A stretch of DNA of 64,000 bases, from the NCBI RefSeq assembly GCF_900103785.1, contig NZ_FNHE01000013.1, positions 94,953-158,952 of the forward strand, read 5' to 3'. The notes under the pieces are model-generated. The model was not told the DNA's origin and did no database searches. It worked only from the letters and a program-made list of their open reading frames with translations. Every line of letters starts with the position of its first letter. Within the stretch, counting starts at the first letter, position 1. The position numbers and the translations under genes were made by a program. The DNA comes from Geodermatophilus siccatus. GTDB taxonomy: Bacteria; Actinomycetota; Actinomycetes; Mycobacteriales; Geodermatophilaceae. This document shows positions 8,057 through 16,763 of this stretch, piece after piece.

Positions 8057-9142
8057 TCAGCGGGCGGTGATGGCGCCCGCGAGGTCCTCGACGCGCAGCA
8101 GGCCCACCGGGGCGCGGGTGGCGTCGGTGCAGACCACCGGGTCGAAGCGCTGCGCCGGCGGCCGCGTCATCGCCCGCTGCAGCGTCGCGGCGACGTCGTC
8201 CGTCAGGTGGGCCTGGAGTGACACCGGCGCCAGGTGCGGCTCGCCGGTGCGCGGGCAGGCCAGCCACAGCCCGACCGGCTCCCCCCGCCCGCCCACCAGC
8301 ACCGCCGGGGGGACGGCGGGCGGTGGCCGCCCGACGTCGCACTGGCGCACCGGGCGCACGAGCGCGGCGAGCCCCGCGGAGACCCGGGTGCGGGCGGCGG
8401 AGGTGCGGACCAGGGCGGCGACCTCCGGGGCCAGCGGGGCGGGCTCCGGCGTCGGCCGGCCGAGCAGCCAGCCCTGCGCGAGCGGGACGCCGAGCCAGGC
8501 CAACGCGGCGAGCTCCCGGGCCGTCTCGACGCCCCCGGCCACGAGCCGGGCACCGGTCCGGCCGGCGAGGTCGCGCACGACCTCGGTGAGCGCCGTGCGG
8601 ACCGGGTCGTCGTCGGCGCCGGTCACCAGGGCCCGGTCGAGGCTGACGAGCTCCGGGCGGACGGCGGCCACCAGCGGCAGGCCCGAGGCGGCGTCGTCCA
8701 CCGCGACCAGGGCCCGGCGGGCCCGCAGGGCGTCGGTCTGCCGGCGCAGCGCGTCGAGGTCGTCGACCGGCGTGCGCCCCGCGAGCTGGACGACGACGCG
8801 GGACAGGTCCGGCCGGGTGGCGAGGGCCTCCTGGACCGGACCGCTGCCGAGCAGCTGCGGGCTGACGGGGACGGTGAGGGAGGTGCCCTCGGGCAGCAGC
8901 GGGACGGCGGCCAGCGCCTTGGTGACCGCCAGCGCCTCGAGCTCGGCGGCCAGGCCGCAGTCGGCGGCGGCGGCGTACCAGACGTCGGGCCCGGCGGTCC
9001 CCGGGAAGCGTGCGAGCGCCTCGTAGCCCACGACCCGCGCGGTGGCGAGGTCGACGACCGGCCGGAACACCGGCGTGAGGTCGTCGGGATCGGCCAGCAG
9101 CGGACGGCAGTCCGGCAGCCGGCTCGTGAGGATCGCCGTCAT
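8057..9142 (-). CDS. Degenerate EAL-domain protein with C-terminal CBS-like segment
   Basis: About 361 residues. The N-terminal 230 residues have the EAL fold: FRPVVDLATARVVGYEALARF gives the first motif, and AQGWLLGRP ends the domain. The other metal-binding motifs are lost. The usual Asn motif is TVPVSPQLL, DDFG is DDAASG, the KxD lysine is replaced (VSLDRALV) and EGVE is GGVE. It is therefore probably a c-di-GMP receptor or protein-interaction module, not a phosphodiesterase. The C-terminal 110 residues (VCTDATRAPVGLLRVEDLAGAI) look like a CBS-type domain. ATG 9142 is chosen for alignment, as no clear ribosome site exists. It is divergent from the SpoIIE phosphatase gene. Confidence 0.75.
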   Translation of the reverse strand: MTAILTSRLPDCRPLLADPDDLTPVFRPVVDLATARVVGYEALARFPGTAGPDVWYAAAADCGLAAELEALAVTKALAAVPLLPEGTSLTVPVSPQLLGSGPVQEALATRPDLSRVVVQLAGRTPVDDLDALRRQTDALRARRALVAVDDAASGLPLVAAVRPELVSLDRALVTGADDDPVRTALTEVVRDLAGRTGARLVAGGVETARELAALAWLGVPLAQGWLLGRPTPEPAPLAPEVAALVRTSAARTRVSAGLAALVRPVRQCDVGRPPPAVPPAVLVGGRGEPVGLWLACPRTGEPHLAPVSLQAHLTDDVAATLQRAMTRPPAQRFDPVVCTDATRAPVGLLRVEDLAGAITAR

Positions 9143-9328
9143 GGCCAGCCCATCGGCGTCGGCGCTGCCGGGCTCCACCCGGGACCGCGCTCGCCTCACC
9201 CGACGGGGTGGACGACGGGGGTGACACGTGCGGGGGACGTTGCGCGGCTGGAGAGGCGGTGCGTGCCAGGATGTGCGGTCGACGCGGCTGGCGCACGGGC
9301 CACCCACAGCGGACGAGGGAGCGCGCGC

Positions 9329-12067
9329 ATGGCGTCGGCACCCCGGTCCCCGCGGTCCGACGTGCTGACCGACCCCTGGCGCGTCGCGGCGGCCCGGCGG
9401 CTGCTCGCCGAGGCCTCACCCGGCGTCCACGACCGGCTCGCCGAGCTCGCCGCGCGGCTGACGCAGGCCCCGGCGGCGCTGGTCTGCCTGGTCACCGACG
9501 TCGAGGTGCCCGTGGGGTCCTGCGGACTGCCGGCGTCGGTCGTCAGCGGTCCGCTGCCGCTCGACGGCTCCCCCTGCGCGGTGACCGTCGGGATCGGCGT
9601 CCCCGTCGTCGTCCCGGACGCGGCGCAGGACGAGCGGCTGGCCGCGCTGCCCGCGGCGGTCGACGGGTCGCTCGTCGCTTACCTCGGCGTCCCCCTGCGC
9701 GCCCGGTCCGGGCAGGTCGTCGGGACGCTGGCGGTGTTCGACGGCGTCCGGCGGGACTGGTCGCCGGAGCAGGTCCTCTCGCTGGGGCAGCTGGCCGCCT
9801 CGGTGGTCGCCGAGCTCGAGGTGTCCGCGGCCCGGTCGGCCGCGGACGCCTCCCTGGTGCGCCTGGAGCTGGCCCTGGAGGCCGGTGCCGTGGGGACCTG
9901 GGAGGTCGACCTGCGGCGGCACACCATCGACTGGGACGAGCGCTGCGCGGCGGTCTTCGGCTACGACTCCACCGTCCGGCTGGGGATGGACCGGCTGTTC
10001 GCCGAGCACGTGCACCCCGACGACCGGGAGCGCGCGCAGCAGGAGATGCAGGCCGCCGTCGACGCCCTGGCGCAGTACGCCGTCGAGCTGCGCGTGGTGC
10101 GCACCGACGGCGGGGTGCGCTGGACGATCAGCCGCGGCCGGGTCCTGGCCGGTCCGGACGGCGCGCCGCAGCGGATCGTGGGCACGGTCGTCGACGTCAC
10201 CGAGGCCCACGAGCAGGTCGACCGGGAGCTCGACGCCGTCCGCCGCGCCGCCGCGATCGCCGAGGTCGCCGCCGAGCTGGCCGGCGCCACGCAGGTCACC
10301 CAGCTCGCCGAGATCGCGCTGCGCGCCGCCGCCGTCCTGGGGGCGGAGTCGATCGGGCTGGCGGTGTTCGACCCGCGCGACGACGAGCTGTACCTGCACC
10401 TGACCCGGCGCATCGTCGACAGCGTGGCCAGCGCGGCCGACGTCCGGCTCCCCGCCGGCGGGGTGCAGACGCCGCTGGACGACGAGCTGCCCACCCAGTG
10501 GGTCGCCCGGCACGGCGAGCCGCTGTTGTTCGCCGACGCGGCTGCGGCCGAGGCGCGGTTCCCGAGGATGGCCGAGGTCAACGCGGTGCTCGGCAGCCGG
10601 GCCCTGGCCGCGCTGCCGCTGCGGGTCGAGGGCCGGCTGCTCGGCAGCTTCGTCGTCGTCTGGACGACCGAGCACGCCTTTCCGGACCGGGACGTCGAGC
10701 TGCTCGAGGGGCTCACCGCCCAGATCGCGTTGACCGCCTCCCGGCTGCGGGCCGACGCCGTGCGCGCCGACGCGGTGGCCGCGATGACCGCGGCCACCGC
10801 CCGGCTGCAGCTGCTGGCCGACGCCGGCCGGGTGCTGTCGGGGACGCTGGAGATCACCCGGCAGGTCGGCCAGCTCGCCGACGTCGTCGTCCCCACCCTG
10901 GCCGACTGGTGCTGGCTGGTGGTCACCGACGAGCAGGGCCGGCTGCACGAGGTGGCCTCGGCGCACCGCGACCCCGGGCTGCGCGCCGAGCTGGAGCTGT
11001 ACGTGCACTCGATGGTCGCGGTGATGACCGAGGAGGCGGCCGCGTCGGTGGTCACCCGCACCGGCCGCCCGCTCGTGCTGCCCCGGATCGACGCCGCGCG
11101 GATCGAGCGCGCCATACCCGAGCCGGCGACCCGCGAGCTGCTGGGCCGGCTCGGCCTGGCCTCGGGCGTCATCGTGCCGCTGGTCGCCCGCGGGCAGTCC
11201 CTCGGCGCGCTGGGCCTGTTCAACGGCGCGGAGCGGGGACCGCACACGCCCGCCGAGGTGGAGACCGCGGTCGAGGTGGGCCGCCGGGCCGGGCTGGCGC
11301 TGCACCACGCCCGGCTCTACGGCCAGCAGCGGGCGTTGGCGGGGGCGCTGCAGCACAGCATGCTCACCGACCCGCCGGAGCCGGAGCACTGCGAGATCGT
11401 CGTCCGGTACGTGCCCGCCGCGGAGGGCGCGGAGATCGGCGGCGACTGGTACGACGCGTTCCTCGAGCCGGGCGGGGCCACCGTGCTGGCCATCGGCGAC
11501 GTCGCCGGCCACGACGTGCGGGCCGCCGCGGCGATGGGGCAGCTGCGCGGCCTGCTGCGTGGGATCAGCTACTCCAGCGGCGCCCCGCCGGCGCAGGTGC
11601 TGACCCAGGTCGACCGCGCCGTCCGCGGGCTGGGGCTGGACACGATGGCCACGGCGGTGGTCGCGCGCCTCGAGCGGGGGGACGACGACCTGTCCGTCGA
11701 CCGGACGCTGCTGCGCTGGTCCAGCGCCGGCCACCCGCCGCCGGTGCTGCTCCGGCCCGACGGGCAGGTGGAGGTGCTCGACGGGGACCTGCCGGACCTG
11801 CTGCTCGGCGTCGACCCGTCGGTGCAGCGGCACGACCGGGTCACCGTCCTCCCCGCCGGCAGCACGGTCTTCCTGCACACCGACGGGCTGGTCGAGCGCC
11901 GCGACCGGGACCTCGACACCGGCACCGCCGCGCTGGTGTCCGTGCTGGCCGAGTACGCCGCGCTGCCGCTGGCCGACCTGTGCGACCGGGTGCTCGAGCG
12001 GCTGTTCCTGCCCGACGCCGAGGACGACGTCGCGCTGCTCGCCGTCCGGCTGACGACCCCGGCCTGA
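9329..12067 (+). CDS. GAF-PAS-GAF-GAF-SpoIIE serine phosphatase
   Basis: A 912-residue soluble sensor phosphatase. Approximate layout: GAF 35-165, PAS/PAC 178-290 (VVDVTEAHEQ at its end), GAF 310-475, GAF 490-665, PP2C/SpoIIE phosphatase 690-910. Metal-binding and catalytic motifs are intact: GGDWYDAF at 704-711, GDVAGHDVRAAA near 723, SSAGHPPPVLL near 798, TDGLVE near 851 and DDVALLAVR near 899. Such proteins dephosphorylate STAS anti-anti-sigma factors in partner-switching stress pathways; two STAS proteins lie at 35.9-36.5 kb but partnership is unproven. The ATG follows GAGGGAG at 8 bases. No membrane segment is visible. Confidence 0.93.
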   Translation: MASAPRSPRSDVLTDPWRVAAARRLLAEASPGVHDRLAELAARLTQAPAALVCLVTDVEVPVGSCGLPASVVSGPLPLDGSPCAVTVGIGVPVVVPDAAQDERLAALPAAVDGSLVAYLGVPLRARSGQVVGTLAVFDGVRRDWSPEQVLSLGQLAASVVAELEVSAARSAADASLVRLELALEAGAVGTWEVDLRRHTIDWDERCAAVFGYDSTVRLGMDRLFAEHVHPDDRERAQQEMQAAVDALAQYAVELRVVRTDGGVRWTISRGRVLAGPDGAPQRIVGTVVDVTEAHEQVDRELDAVRRAAAIAEVAAELAGATQVTQLAEIALRAAAVLGAESIGLAVFDPRDDELYLHLTRRIVDSVASAADVRLPAGGVQTPLDDELPTQWVARHGEPLLFADAAAAEARFPRMAEVNAVLGSRALAALPLRVEGRLLGSFVVVWTTEHAFPDRDVELLEGLTAQIALTASRLRADAVRADAVAAMTAATARLQLLADAGRVLSGTLEITRQVGQLADVVVPTLADWCWLVVTDEQGRLHEVASAHRDPGLRAELELYVHSMVAVMTEEAAASVVTRTGRPLVLPRIDAARIERAIPEPATRELLGRLGLASGVIVPLVARGQSLGALGLFNGAERGPHTPAEVETAVEVGRRAGLALHHARLYGQQRALAGALQHSMLTDPPEPEHCEIVVRYVPAAEGAEIGGDWYDAFLEPGGATVLAIGDVAGHDVRAAAAMGQLRGLLRGISYSSGAPPAQVLTQVDRAVRGLGLDTMATAVVARLERGDDDLSVDRTLLRWSSAGHPPPVLLRPDGQVEVLDGDLPDLLLGVDPSVQRHDRVTVLPAGSTVFLHTDGLVERRDRDLDTGTAALVSVLAEYAALPLADLCDRVLERLFLPDAEDDVALLAVRLTTPA

Positions 12068-12080
12068 CGCCGAACTCCGC

Positions 12081-12800
12081 TCAGCGGCGGTCGCGGCGGC
12101 GCCAGCGGGCCGGACGCACGGCGCGCACGCGCAGCAGCCGGTGACGCGCCCGGCCGGGCAGGTCGACGGCGACCGGGGCCTCCCAGCCGCGCCACACCGA
12201 GAGCACGCGCAGCGCGGCGACCAGCACGATGACCAGCGCGGCGACCAGGATCGGGTCGAGGCCGGCCGGGCCGGAGAGCACGGTGAGCGCGATGCCCCCG
12301 AGCAGTGCGGCGACCGCGTTGTACGGGCCGGGCTGCACGATGTCGGCGCGCTGGGCCAGCAGCACGTCGCGGATCACCGCGCCGCCGACCGCGGTGACCG
12401 TGCCGACGAAGACCACGCTGGCACTGGGCAGGGCGGCCAGCTGCGCCTTCTGCGCGCCGATGACGGTGAAGAAGCCGAGGGTGACGGCGTCGAGGACGAC
12501 GAGCAGGCCGGTCAGCCGGGACAGCCAGCCGGAGAAGTAGAACGTCACCGTCGCGGCGACGGTCACCGTGGGCAGGTAGGCGGGGTTGGTCAGGGCGACC
12601 GGCGGCAGGTCGCCGAGCAGCACGTCGCGCACCAGCCCGCCGCCGAGCCCGCCGGTGAAGGCCAGCAGCAGCACGCCGGAGACGGCGAATCCCTCGCGGG
12701 CGGCGAGCAGCCCCCCGGTCAGCGCGCCCACCACGATCGCCGCGAGGTCGACCGCCGCCGGCACCCGCAGCGTCTCGGTGGCCGCGGCCAGGATCTCCAC
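12081..12800 (-). CDS. Trimeric intracellular cation (TRIC/UPF0126) channel family protein
   Basis: A 239-residue integral membrane protein with seven predicted helices made of two repeated Gly-rich units: FTGGLGGGLVRDVLLGDLPP and VTAVGGAVIRDVLLAQRADI. This duplicated GGxxRDVLLG motif is the signature of the UPF0126/TRIC family, prokaryotic homologues of the sarcoplasmic counter-ion K+ channels. An Arg-rich cytoplasmic tail ends the protein. The GTG start at 12800 is chosen because the first helix follows directly; a GAGGA lies about 11 bases upstream. It converges with the phosphatase gene across 13 bp. Confidence 0.88.
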   Translation of the reverse strand: MEILAAATETLRVPAAVDLAAIVVGALTGGLLAAREGFAVSGVLLLAFTGGLGGGLVRDVLLGDLPPVALTNPAYLPTVTVAATVTFYFSGWLSRLTGLLVVLDAVTLGFFTVIGAQKAQLAALPSASVVFVGTVTAVGGAVIRDVLLAQRADIVQPGPYNAVAALLGGIALTVLSGPAGLDPILVAALVIVLVAALRVLSVWRGWEAPVAVDLPGRARHRLLRVRAVRPARWRRRDRR

Positions 12801-12835
12801 GGCGGGGATTGTCCTCGGGGGCCCACTTCCGCCGA

Positions 12836-12901
12836 GATCACGGGGTTCTCGTCGGTCGTTGCGGCGTGTCGGGCCGTGTCGGCGGCGACGACCCCGTGAT
12901 C
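12836..12901. repeat. Dispersed palindrome, family B, copy 1
   Basis: Begins GATCACGGGGTT and ends ACCCCGTGATC, with an interior carrying GCGGCGTGTCG and GCCGTGTCGGCGGCGACG that is shared with the copy at 14558. Sits between divergent genes. Confidence 0.8.
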
Positions 12902-12928
12902 GACACGGCGAGGAGGGCGTCGCCGCCG

Positions 12929-12958
12929 GTGACAGGAGGGCGCGGACGCCGCTAGCTT
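12929..12958 (+). promoter_or_regulatory. Promoter of the amidase gene
   Basis: GTGACA (12929-12934) and TAGCTT (12953-12958) are separated by 18 bases, a reasonable -35/-10 pair about 40 bases upstream of the amidase ATG. Confidence 0.5.
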
Positions 12959-12998
12959 GCGGCTCCGGCTCCACCCGCCGCTCGCCGAGGAGGTCCCC

Positions 12999-14534
12999 AT
13001 GGCCGTCCGCCGTCCCGGCAAGGACGACGTCGCCGCGCTCGCCCGTTCCTACGGGATGCAGCCCAGCGACGCCGACCTCGACACCTACTCCGTGCTGGTC
13101 GCCGGCGCCTTCGACTCCTACGACGCGGTCGAGGAGCTGTACGCCGGCATCGCCCCGCAGGCACCTGACGACCGGCCGAGCACCCGCCCGGCCGAGGGGG
13201 ACGACCCGCTGGGCGCCTGGTACGTCCGGACCGAGATCCGCGGGAGCGACCACGGCCCGCTGGTCGGCCGGACCGTGGCGGTCAAGGACAACGTGGAGGT
13301 CGCCGGCGTCCCGATGATGAACGGCTCGCACACGCTCGAGGGCTTCGTCCCCCAGCGGGACGCGACCGTGGTCAGCCGGTTGCTCGCGGCCGGCGCGACG
13401 ATCACCGGGAAGGCCGTCTGCGAGGACCTCTGCTTCTCCGGCGGCAGCCACACCTCCGTCACCGGCCCGGTGCGCAACCCGTGGGACCCGTCCCGCACCA
13501 CCGGGGGCAGCTCCAGCGGCAGCGCGGCGCTGGTCGCCGCCGGGGAGGTCGACCTGGCGATCGGCGGTGACCAGGGCGGCTCGATCCGGATGCCCGCGGC
13601 GTTCAGCGGCATCGTCGGCCACAAGCCCACCCACGGCCTGGTGCCCTACACCGGGGCGTTCCCCATCGAGCTGACCCTCGACCACCTGGGCCCGATGACC
13701 CGCACCGTCGCCGACGCCGCGGCGATGCTCGACGTCCTCGCCGGCCGCGACGGCCTGGACCCCCGCCAGCCGGGCGGCCTGCAGCCCCAGCAGTACGCGG
13801 CGGCTCTGGACGGCGACGTCTCCGGGCTGCGGGTCGGGGTCGTCGCCCAGGGCTTCGGCTGGGAGGAGCTCTCCGAGGACGGTGTCGACGACACCGTCCG
13901 GGCGGCCGCCGGACGGCTGCGGGAGCTGGGCGTCGAGGTGGTGGACGTCGACCTGCCCTGGCACCGGCACGCGATCCACGTCTGGAACGTCATCGCCACG
14001 GACGGCGCGGCGACCCAGATGATCAACGGCGAGGGGTACGGGCACAACTGGGAGGGCCTCTACGACCCCGAGCTCGTGGAGCACTACGGCCGGCAGCGAC
14101 GGGAGGTGGCCGACCGCTGGTCACCCACGGTGACCCTCGTCGCGCTGGCCGGGCGCTGGTCGGCCCAACAGCTGCACGGTCGCCACTACGCGATGGCCCA
14201 GGACCTCGCCATCGAGCTGCGCGAGCGCTACGACCAGGCCCTCGGCCACGTCGACCTGCTGGTGATGCCGACCGTGCCGATGGTCGCCCCGGAGATCCCG
14301 GCGCCGGACGACCCGCTGGAGGTCCGCGTCGCCCGGGCGCTGGAGATGATCGTCAACTGCGCGCCGTTCGACGTCAGCGGCCACCCGGCCACCAGCGTCC
14401 CGGCCGGGCTCTCGCAGGGGCTGCCGGTGGGGATGATGCTGGTCGGCCGCCGGTTCGAGGACACCACCCCGCTGAAGGTGGCGCACGCCTTCGAGCAGCT
14501 GGTCGGCGGCTTCCCGGGCCCGCCGGCCCGCTGA
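12999..14534 (+). CDS. Amidase-signature hydrolase (AmdA type)
   Basis: A 511-residue amidase hydrolysing carboxamides to acid and ammonia. The Ser-cisSer-Lys catalytic site is present: Lys in RTVAVKDNVEVAG, the Gly/Ser-rich TTGGSSSGSAALVAAGEVD stretch, and nucleophile Ser in GGDQGGSIRMPAAFSG. The N-terminal 80-residue helical domain (YGMQPSDADLDTYSVLVAGAFDSYD) and the MMNGS and VCEDLCFSG blocks match the enantioselective amidases of Rhodococcus and Pseudomonas that sit with nitrile hydratases. No nitrile hydratase or aldoxime dehydratase gene is in this window, so it appears free-standing. The ATG is preceded by GAGGAGG. Confidence 0.93.
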   Translation: MAVRRPGKDDVAALARSYGMQPSDADLDTYSVLVAGAFDSYDAVEELYAGIAPQAPDDRPSTRPAEGDDPLGAWYVRTEIRGSDHGPLVGRTVAVKDNVEVAGVPMMNGSHTLEGFVPQRDATVVSRLLAAGATITGKAVCEDLCFSGGSHTSVTGPVRNPWDPSRTTGGSSSGSAALVAAGEVDLAIGGDQGGSIRMPAAFSGIVGHKPTHGLVPYTGAFPIELTLDHLGPMTRTVADAAAMLDVLAGRDGLDPRQPGGLQPQQYAAALDGDVSGLRVGVVAQGFGWEELSEDGVDDTVRAAAGRLRELGVEVVDVDLPWHRHAIHVWNVIATDGAATQMINGEGYGHNWEGLYDPELVEHYGRQRREVADRWSPTVTLVALAGRWSAQQLHGRHYAMAQDLAIELRERYDQALGHVDLLVMPTVPMVAPEIPAPDDPLEVRVARALEMIVNCAPFDVSGHPATSVPAGLSQGLPVGMMLVGRRFEDTTPLKVAHAFEQLVGGFPGPPAR

Positions 14535-14557
14535 CCCGCTCGCTCCGACCCCGCCGT

Positions 14558-14623
14558 GATCATGGGGTCGTCGTCGGCCGATGCGGCGTGTCGAGCCGTG
14601 TCGGCGGCGACGACCCCGTGATC
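14558..14623. repeat. Dispersed palindrome, family B, copy 2
   Basis: GATCATGGGGTCGTCGTC at the left mirrors GACGACCCCGTGATC at the right. It is nearly identical in its centre to the copy at 12836 and lies between convergent amidase and acyl-CoA oxidase genes, where it may act as terminator. Confidence 0.85.
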
Positions 14624-14669
14624 AACGGAGAAGGGGAGAGGGCGGGGGCAGGAGGACGAGGTCTCCCTC

Positions 14670-16682
14670 CTACTGGGCGGGCGGGACCTCCAGCGACGTC
14701 GCCGTCCCGCGGCGCAGCTCGGCGTCGTGGGCGCACATCGCCTCCTGGCGGCCGGGCTCCTCGCGCAGGATCGCCGCGCCCTTCCAGTCCTCCGGGATGG
14801 CGAAGGCGTCGACCAGCGTGACCATGTGCGGGCGCAGATCCTTGAGCAGCGCGTTCACCGTGGCGGTGAGCGCCTTGGAGCGGTTCGGGGTGAGCCGGCC
14901 GTGCTCGAGGAACCAGGCCCGGTCGGCCTCGATGGTCGTGAGCGCGTACAGGTCGCAGACGCGCTCGAGCAGGGCCCGCGCGTCGACGTCGGTCGTCCGC
15001 TCGATGCCGGCGACGAAGGCCTCCAGCACGACGCGGTCGATGTGCGCCTGCGCCGTCCGCAGCACGTGGTCCTGGACGTCGTTGAAGACGTCGAAGGGCC
15101 GGACGTCGGGGGTCTCCGCGCCGCGCCGCAGCCGCCGGATCGCGCTCTCGAGCAGGTGCTTCTCGCGGTCCTCGAGCATCTTCAGCTGCCAGCCGCGGTC
15201 GAGCAGCGGCACCTCGTCCTCCCGGCCGGGGACGGCGTCGACGAGCCGGGCGATCAGGCCGCGGGCCGCCGTCCGCTCGAGCACGGTCTCGCGGACCATG
15301 TCGGCGATGAACCCGACCCTGCCCCAGCCGTCGAGCGAGCCGAAGGCGTCGCGGTAGCCGGTGAGCAGGCCCTTGGCGACCAGCTGCAGCAGGACGGTGT
15401 TGTCCCCCTCGAAGGTGGTGAACACGTCGGTGTCGGCCTTGAGGTGCGGCAGCCGGTTCTCCTGCAGGTAGCCCGCACCGCCGCAGGCCTCGCGGGCCGT
15501 CTGGATGGTCCGCGTGGCGTGCCAGGTCTGGGCGGCCTTGAGACCGGCGGCCCGGGACTCCAGCTCGCGCTGCGCGCCCTCGTCCACGTGCTCGGCGCCC
15601 TGGACGTCGTGCATGGTGCCGACCAGCTCCTCCTGCGCGAAGGAGTACGCGTAGGTGGCGGCCAGCGCCGGCAGGAGCTTGCGCTGGTGCACGAGGTAGT
15701 CGTTGAGCAGGACCTCGCGGTCGGCGCCCGGCGCGGAGAACTGCCGGCGGGTCTCGCCGTAGCGGACGGCGATGTCGAGGGCGAGCTTGGTCGCCGCCGA
15801 CGCGGAGCCGCCGACGCTCACCCGGCCGCGCACCAGGGTGCCCAGCATGGTGAAGAAGCGGCGCGTCTCGTTCTCGATCGAGCTGGTGTAGGTGCCGTCG
15901 GGCGCGACCGAGCCGTAGCGGTCGAGCAGCATGTCCCGCGGCACGGTCACGTGGTCGAAGCTCAGCCGGCCGTTGTCGACGCCGAGCAGGCCGGCCTTGG
16001 GCCCGTCGTCGCCGATGGTGACCCCCGGCATCGGGTTGCCCTGCTCGTCGCGGATCGGCACCAGCCAGGCGTGCACCCCGTGCCTCCTGCCCTGGGTCAC
16101 CAGCTGGGCGAAGACGACTGCCATCCGGCCGTCCTCCGCCGCGTTGCCGATGTAGTCCTTGCGGGCGGCCTGGTGCGGGGTGTGCAGGTCGAAGGTCTGC
16201 GTCCCGGGGTCGTAGGTGCACGTCGTCCGCAGCTGCTGGACGTCGGAGCCGTGCCCGGTCTCGGTCATGGCGAAGCAGCCGGGCAGGTCGAAGCCCATGA
16301 TGTCGCGCAGGTAGGCCTCGTGGTGCCGCTCGGTGCCCAGCGCCTGCACGGCGCCGCCGAACAGGCCCCACTGGACGCCGGCCTTCACCATCAGCGACAG
16401 GTCGGTGAAGGCCAGCATCTCGATCGAGGTGACCGAGCCGCCGGCGTCGTCCTCACCCCCGTACTCCTCGGGGAAGCCGAGGGTGACCCGGCCGGACCGG
16501 GCGATCTTCGCCGCCATGCGGGTGACCCGCTCGCGGGCCTCGTGCACGGTCTCGCCGTAGACCGGCAGCAGGTCCGGGTCGTGCAGGTTCTCGCGCGCGT
16601 CGCGGCGCACGTGGCCCCAGCGGCCGTCGAGCACCTCGGTGAGCGTCTTCGCGTCCACCGCGTGCGGCAGGCTCGTCGTCAC
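14670..16682 (-). CDS. Acyl-CoA oxidase-type acyl-CoA dehydrogenase
   Basis: A 670-residue flavoprotein for the first alpha-beta oxidation step of fatty acyl-CoA. Motifs are of the acyl-CoA oxidase (ACOX) branch: GCFAMTETGHGSDVQQL, YIGNAAEDGRMAVVFAQL, RRFFTMLGTLVRGRVSVGG, and REACGGAGYLQENRL with TFEGDNTVLLQLVAKGLL. Length is that of ACOX rather than the 380-residue dehydrogenases. GTG 16682 follows GGAGGAG and is taken as start, but the frame is open upstream through an 81-base linker to GTG 16763, which overlaps the TetR stop, so an N-terminally extended form is possible. It is downstream of and probably co-transcribed with the TetR gene. Confidence 0.9.
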   Translation of the reverse strand: MTTSLPHAVDAKTLTEVLDGRWGHVRRDARENLHDPDLLPVYGETVHEARERVTRMAAKIARSGRVTLGFPEEYGGEDDAGGSVTSIEMLAFTDLSLMVKAGVQWGLFGGAVQALGTERHHEAYLRDIMGFDLPGCFAMTETGHGSDVQQLRTTCTYDPGTQTFDLHTPHQAARKDYIGNAAEDGRMAVVFAQLVTQGRRHGVHAWLVPIRDEQGNPMPGVTIGDDGPKAGLLGVDNGRLSFDHVTVPRDMLLDRYGSVAPDGTYTSSIENETRRFFTMLGTLVRGRVSVGGSASAATKLALDIAVRYGETRRQFSAPGADREVLLNDYLVHQRKLLPALAATYAYSFAQEELVGTMHDVQGAEHVDEGAQRELESRAAGLKAAQTWHATRTIQTAREACGGAGYLQENRLPHLKADTDVFTTFEGDNTVLLQLVAKGLLTGYRDAFGSLDGWGRVGFIADMVRETVLERTAARGLIARLVDAVPGREDEVPLLDRGWQLKMLEDREKHLLESAIRRLRRGAETPDVRPFDVFNDVQDHVLRTAQAHIDRVVLEAFVAGIERTTDVDARALLERVCDLYALTTIEADRAWFLEHGRLTPNRSKALTATVNALLKDLRPHMVTLVDAFAIPEDWKGAAILREEPGRQEAMCAHDAELRRGTATSLEVPPAQ

Positions 16683-16763
16683 TCGCTCCTCCTCGCTGGC
16701 GCTCGTCGCCCGAGCGCCGACAGTCGTGCTGTGTCGTCTGCGTGCCCTCGCGAGCTCGGTCAC
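16683..16763 (-). repeat. Translatable intergenic linker repeat, copy 1
   Basis: An 81-base spacer between the TetR and acyl-CoA oxidase genes. On the minus strand it starts GTGACCGAGCTCGCGAGG, whose GTGA overlaps the TetR stop, and ends GACGAGCGCCAGCGAGGAGG, which supplies the ribosome site of the next gene. Translated in frame it gives VTELARARR...ATSASEEE and continues into the oxidase. The copy at 58247-58327 has the same two ends. Confidence 0.75.

Noticed and set aside
9208..12144. A 978-codon plus-strand frame over the SpoIIE phosphatase gene
   Set aside because: The translation is almost entirely Arg, Ala, Gly and Pro, the usual +1 shadow of GC-rich genes; the real frame has GAF, PAS and PP2C motifs.
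12836..14623. Palindrome pair 12836 and 14558 as ends of a composite transposon carrying the amidase
   Set aside because: The two copies are very alike, but no transposase or target duplication is visible and the same element occurs singly at several other places.
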